Source: Eublepharis macularius
Taxonomy: Eukaryota; Chordata; Lepidosauria; Squamata; Eublepharidae
Length of the DNA stretch: 64,000 nucleotides
Reading direction: 5' to 3'
Assembly: GCF_028583425.1 (NCBI RefSeq)
Contig: NC_072795.1
Location: forward strand, 11,059,001-11,123,000
Position numbers and translations under genes: made by a program
Notes under the pieces: generated by a model
What the model saw: only the letters and a program-made list of their open reading frames with translations
Databases searched by the model: none
What the model was told of the DNA's origin: nothing
In this document: piece by piece, positions 48,601 through 51,600 of the stretch
Layout of the letters: each line of letters starts with the position of its first letter
How positions within the stretch are numbered: the stretch's first letter is position 1

Positions 48601-51600
48601 CTCGTCCAGCCCATTGTAGTGCAACCCAGCCTGGCAGCACGTTGCAATGCAGGGCTGCTGCACCGTTGCGGTGCGGGGCAGCTTGGCAGAGGAGAGGCAG
48701 AAGAAGGCCACTGCCCCCTCCCTTGCCCACGGCTCAGCTGGCCTGCGAGAGAGGGGGGGCTGTGGCAGAGCACCTACCCATCCCCCCTGCAGGTGGGCAG
48801 GGAGAAGGCTTTCTTCCTGCCTGCTGATCCTCAGCCAGAATTGAGCCATGGAAGGGCGAGCCACCCACTGCCCTCCAAAGCCCCACTCGAGCTGGGGACA
48901 GAGAGGGAAGGGCAAGCTGCCCCCTGCAATCTACAACCCCATTTGAGCCAGGGAAAGGGGAGGGAAGATGAACCCTCCAGCCAGCCTTCCTCAGCCCCCT
49001 GCCTGCCAGCCCCTTCATGCCCCCTCTACCTGCCAGCCCTTCCATGTCCCCTCTGCCTACCAGCCCTTCCATGCCCCCTGCCTGCCATCCCTTCCATGCC
49101 CCCTCTGCCTGCCCTTCCGATTCCCCTCTGCCTGCCAGCCCTTCCATGTCCCCTCTGCCTACCAGCCCTTCCATGCCCCCTGCCTGCCCTTCCGATTCCC
49201 CTCTGCCTGCCAGGCCTTCCATGTCCCCCTGCCTGCCAGCCCTTCCATGCCCCCTCTGACTGCCATGTCCCCTCTGCCTGCCAGCCCTTCCATGCCCTCT
49301 CTGTTTGCCAGCCCTTCCATGCCCCCCCATCTGATAGCCCTCCCCAGCCCCAGTTTTCTAGAGCCCATTGAATTTTTTTCCCACAATGGGCTTTCTTGCT
49401 AGTTGTGCACATATTATCTGCAAATGCTCAGACTCAACAATTTAATACAGTACCTAATACAAATCCACTTGCACAATATATAACAAGAGGATAGCAATGC
49501 AAAAAGCTCTTACCAGGTTTAAGTCCTAGAAATAACAAAACACTGGTAAGAGATGGTATAGGAAATAGATAGTTGAAATTGCTGCCTTTTAGCAAACTAG
49601 CCATATCTGCACAGCATTTATTTCTAGATTTCTATCTTACTTCTAGAGTACTGCTAGCAGAGAACAAATGAGTCTCTCTTAAGAGGTCAAGATTCTCTAT
49701 CCACTGCTATTGGTCAGTGTATATTGCAGGTGTGGCCAAACTGTAGCTCAAGAGCCACATGCAGCTCTTCTAGACATATCATGTGGCTCCTGGTGGTCTC
49801 TGAGCATCGTCATGGCTGTACAGTTTATTTTTGTGGGGAAGGAGGGGGAAATAGGTAAGACTGCAAGCTCCTCCTCAACACCAGAGGTCTCCAGGAGAAA
49901 CGAGAGAGCAGGACAGGAGAGCACGCAGCCACATAGCTCAGTGAGGGATCTCATGTCCAGAGACCCCACATACCTGGCTGCAGTAAAAGCTGCAACAAGA
50001 TGTGAGCCAGGGAGCCAGACGGCTGGCTTGCTGAGGCACACATGCACATCCCTTCCCCTTCCCTTGGCCAGGCGGCTGGGCCAGTGGTGGGCAGGCATGG
50101 TGCAGGGCTTTCTTTCTTTCCATGTCTTTCCCTCCCTCCCTCCCTTTCCCTTTTTCCTTCCTTCTCTCTTTCCACCCTTGTGATGTCACTTCCAGGTCAA
50201 AGGTCAGGAGTTGGCACTTCCTAAGTTCCCTCCCTTCTGATGATGTCACTTCCATCATACTGCACCAAAACCCCACCCCTTCTTGTGAAGTCACTTTCAG
50301 GGCATTTCCCCAAATCCACTTCTTCCTCTGAAGTCACTTCAGTGTATCTTGTCTTGCAGGTCTCAAACATTTGCCCTTTATTCTATGTGACTCTTACATT
50401 AAGCAAGTTTGGCCACCCCTGGTATATTGAGTTTTTCAAATGTAACCACGTGAAATAATTTCACATGGAATAAATATCTCCTAATGCTTTCCATGCCCTG
50501 ACCTGGATAGCCCAGGTGAGCCTGATCTCATCAGATCTCAGAAGCTAAGCAGGGTTGGCCTTGGTTAGTAATTAGATGGGAGACCTCCAACGAAGACCAG
50601 GGTTGCAGAGGCAGGCAATGACAAACCACCTCTGATAGTTTCTTGCCATGAAAACCCCACCAGGGGTTGCCATAAGTCAGCTATGACTTGAGGGCACCAC
50701 ACACACACATACACACAATGATTTCCACAGATAAATGAACCGTCCAAAATAAAGCTTATATTTTCCAACATTTTCCCTAGAGAAAATCCAGAAGGAGATA
50801 GAAGAGGCTTTTGGTACCTCGCAATTAATCAGCTATCAAAATTGGAAGAAAGTGCCCTACACGTTTGCTACAATTCATGAGATCCAGCGTTTCAAATGTG
50901 TCTTATTAGCTGGCAACCCTAGAGAATCTGTGGAGGACGTGAACATTCTTGGTTCTTTCATTCCTAAGGTACAGACTATTGTTATATTTGCAATTCTGTG
51001 TTCCAAGAACAAATACAATCCAATGGATCATTTTAAGAAATGGAGACCACCCTGAACACCAAGGAAAACAATAAAATACAGTATTCCTATTGTGCCTCTT
51101 CCCCTGCCAACCCTTTCAATAAACAGGCAGATATGCAATCAAAAAGGTTTTTTTATTTAGAATATTACAGATCAATTGCACATAAAAGACACAGCACACA
51201 CACACAGCTAACTAGAAAAGAAACAGGGAGGAAAGTTGGAGAGAGTTGCAGAGTTGGTTTCATAGTTACCAGGTCCAGAAGATTGAGAGTGACCAAGGGA
51301 GAGCTGCTTCAGTGACCAGTACTTCATGGCAAGAGGGAGAAGGGCTCAGATATGCCATCTGAGGATGTGTGGAGGGTCCAGGACACACACACACACTGAG
51401 CACATGGCAGGACAGTCATATATGCTGTGTAACATATGCCCTGAGGCAGGACTGAGAGTCTCTGCCCTGAAACAATGCCTTCATGGTTCTTCCCAGGGTG
51501 GAACAAAGGACTGGGAAACTGTCTCCAGGGTGAGACAATAAGGCTGCTGAACTGTCTCCAAGGTGGGACAATGAACTAGGAAGATTTGATTAGGTTTTCC

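Noticed and set aside
48619..49371. Pro/Cys-rich 250-codon frame and opposite-strand Gly-rich frames
   Set aside because: They are translations of the Helitron minisatellite, and both strands stay open because the unit lacks stops.
50498..50600. 5S rRNA gene
   Set aside because: Only the 5S head is present, joined to a BovB-like tail and flanked by a target duplication, so it is a SINE.
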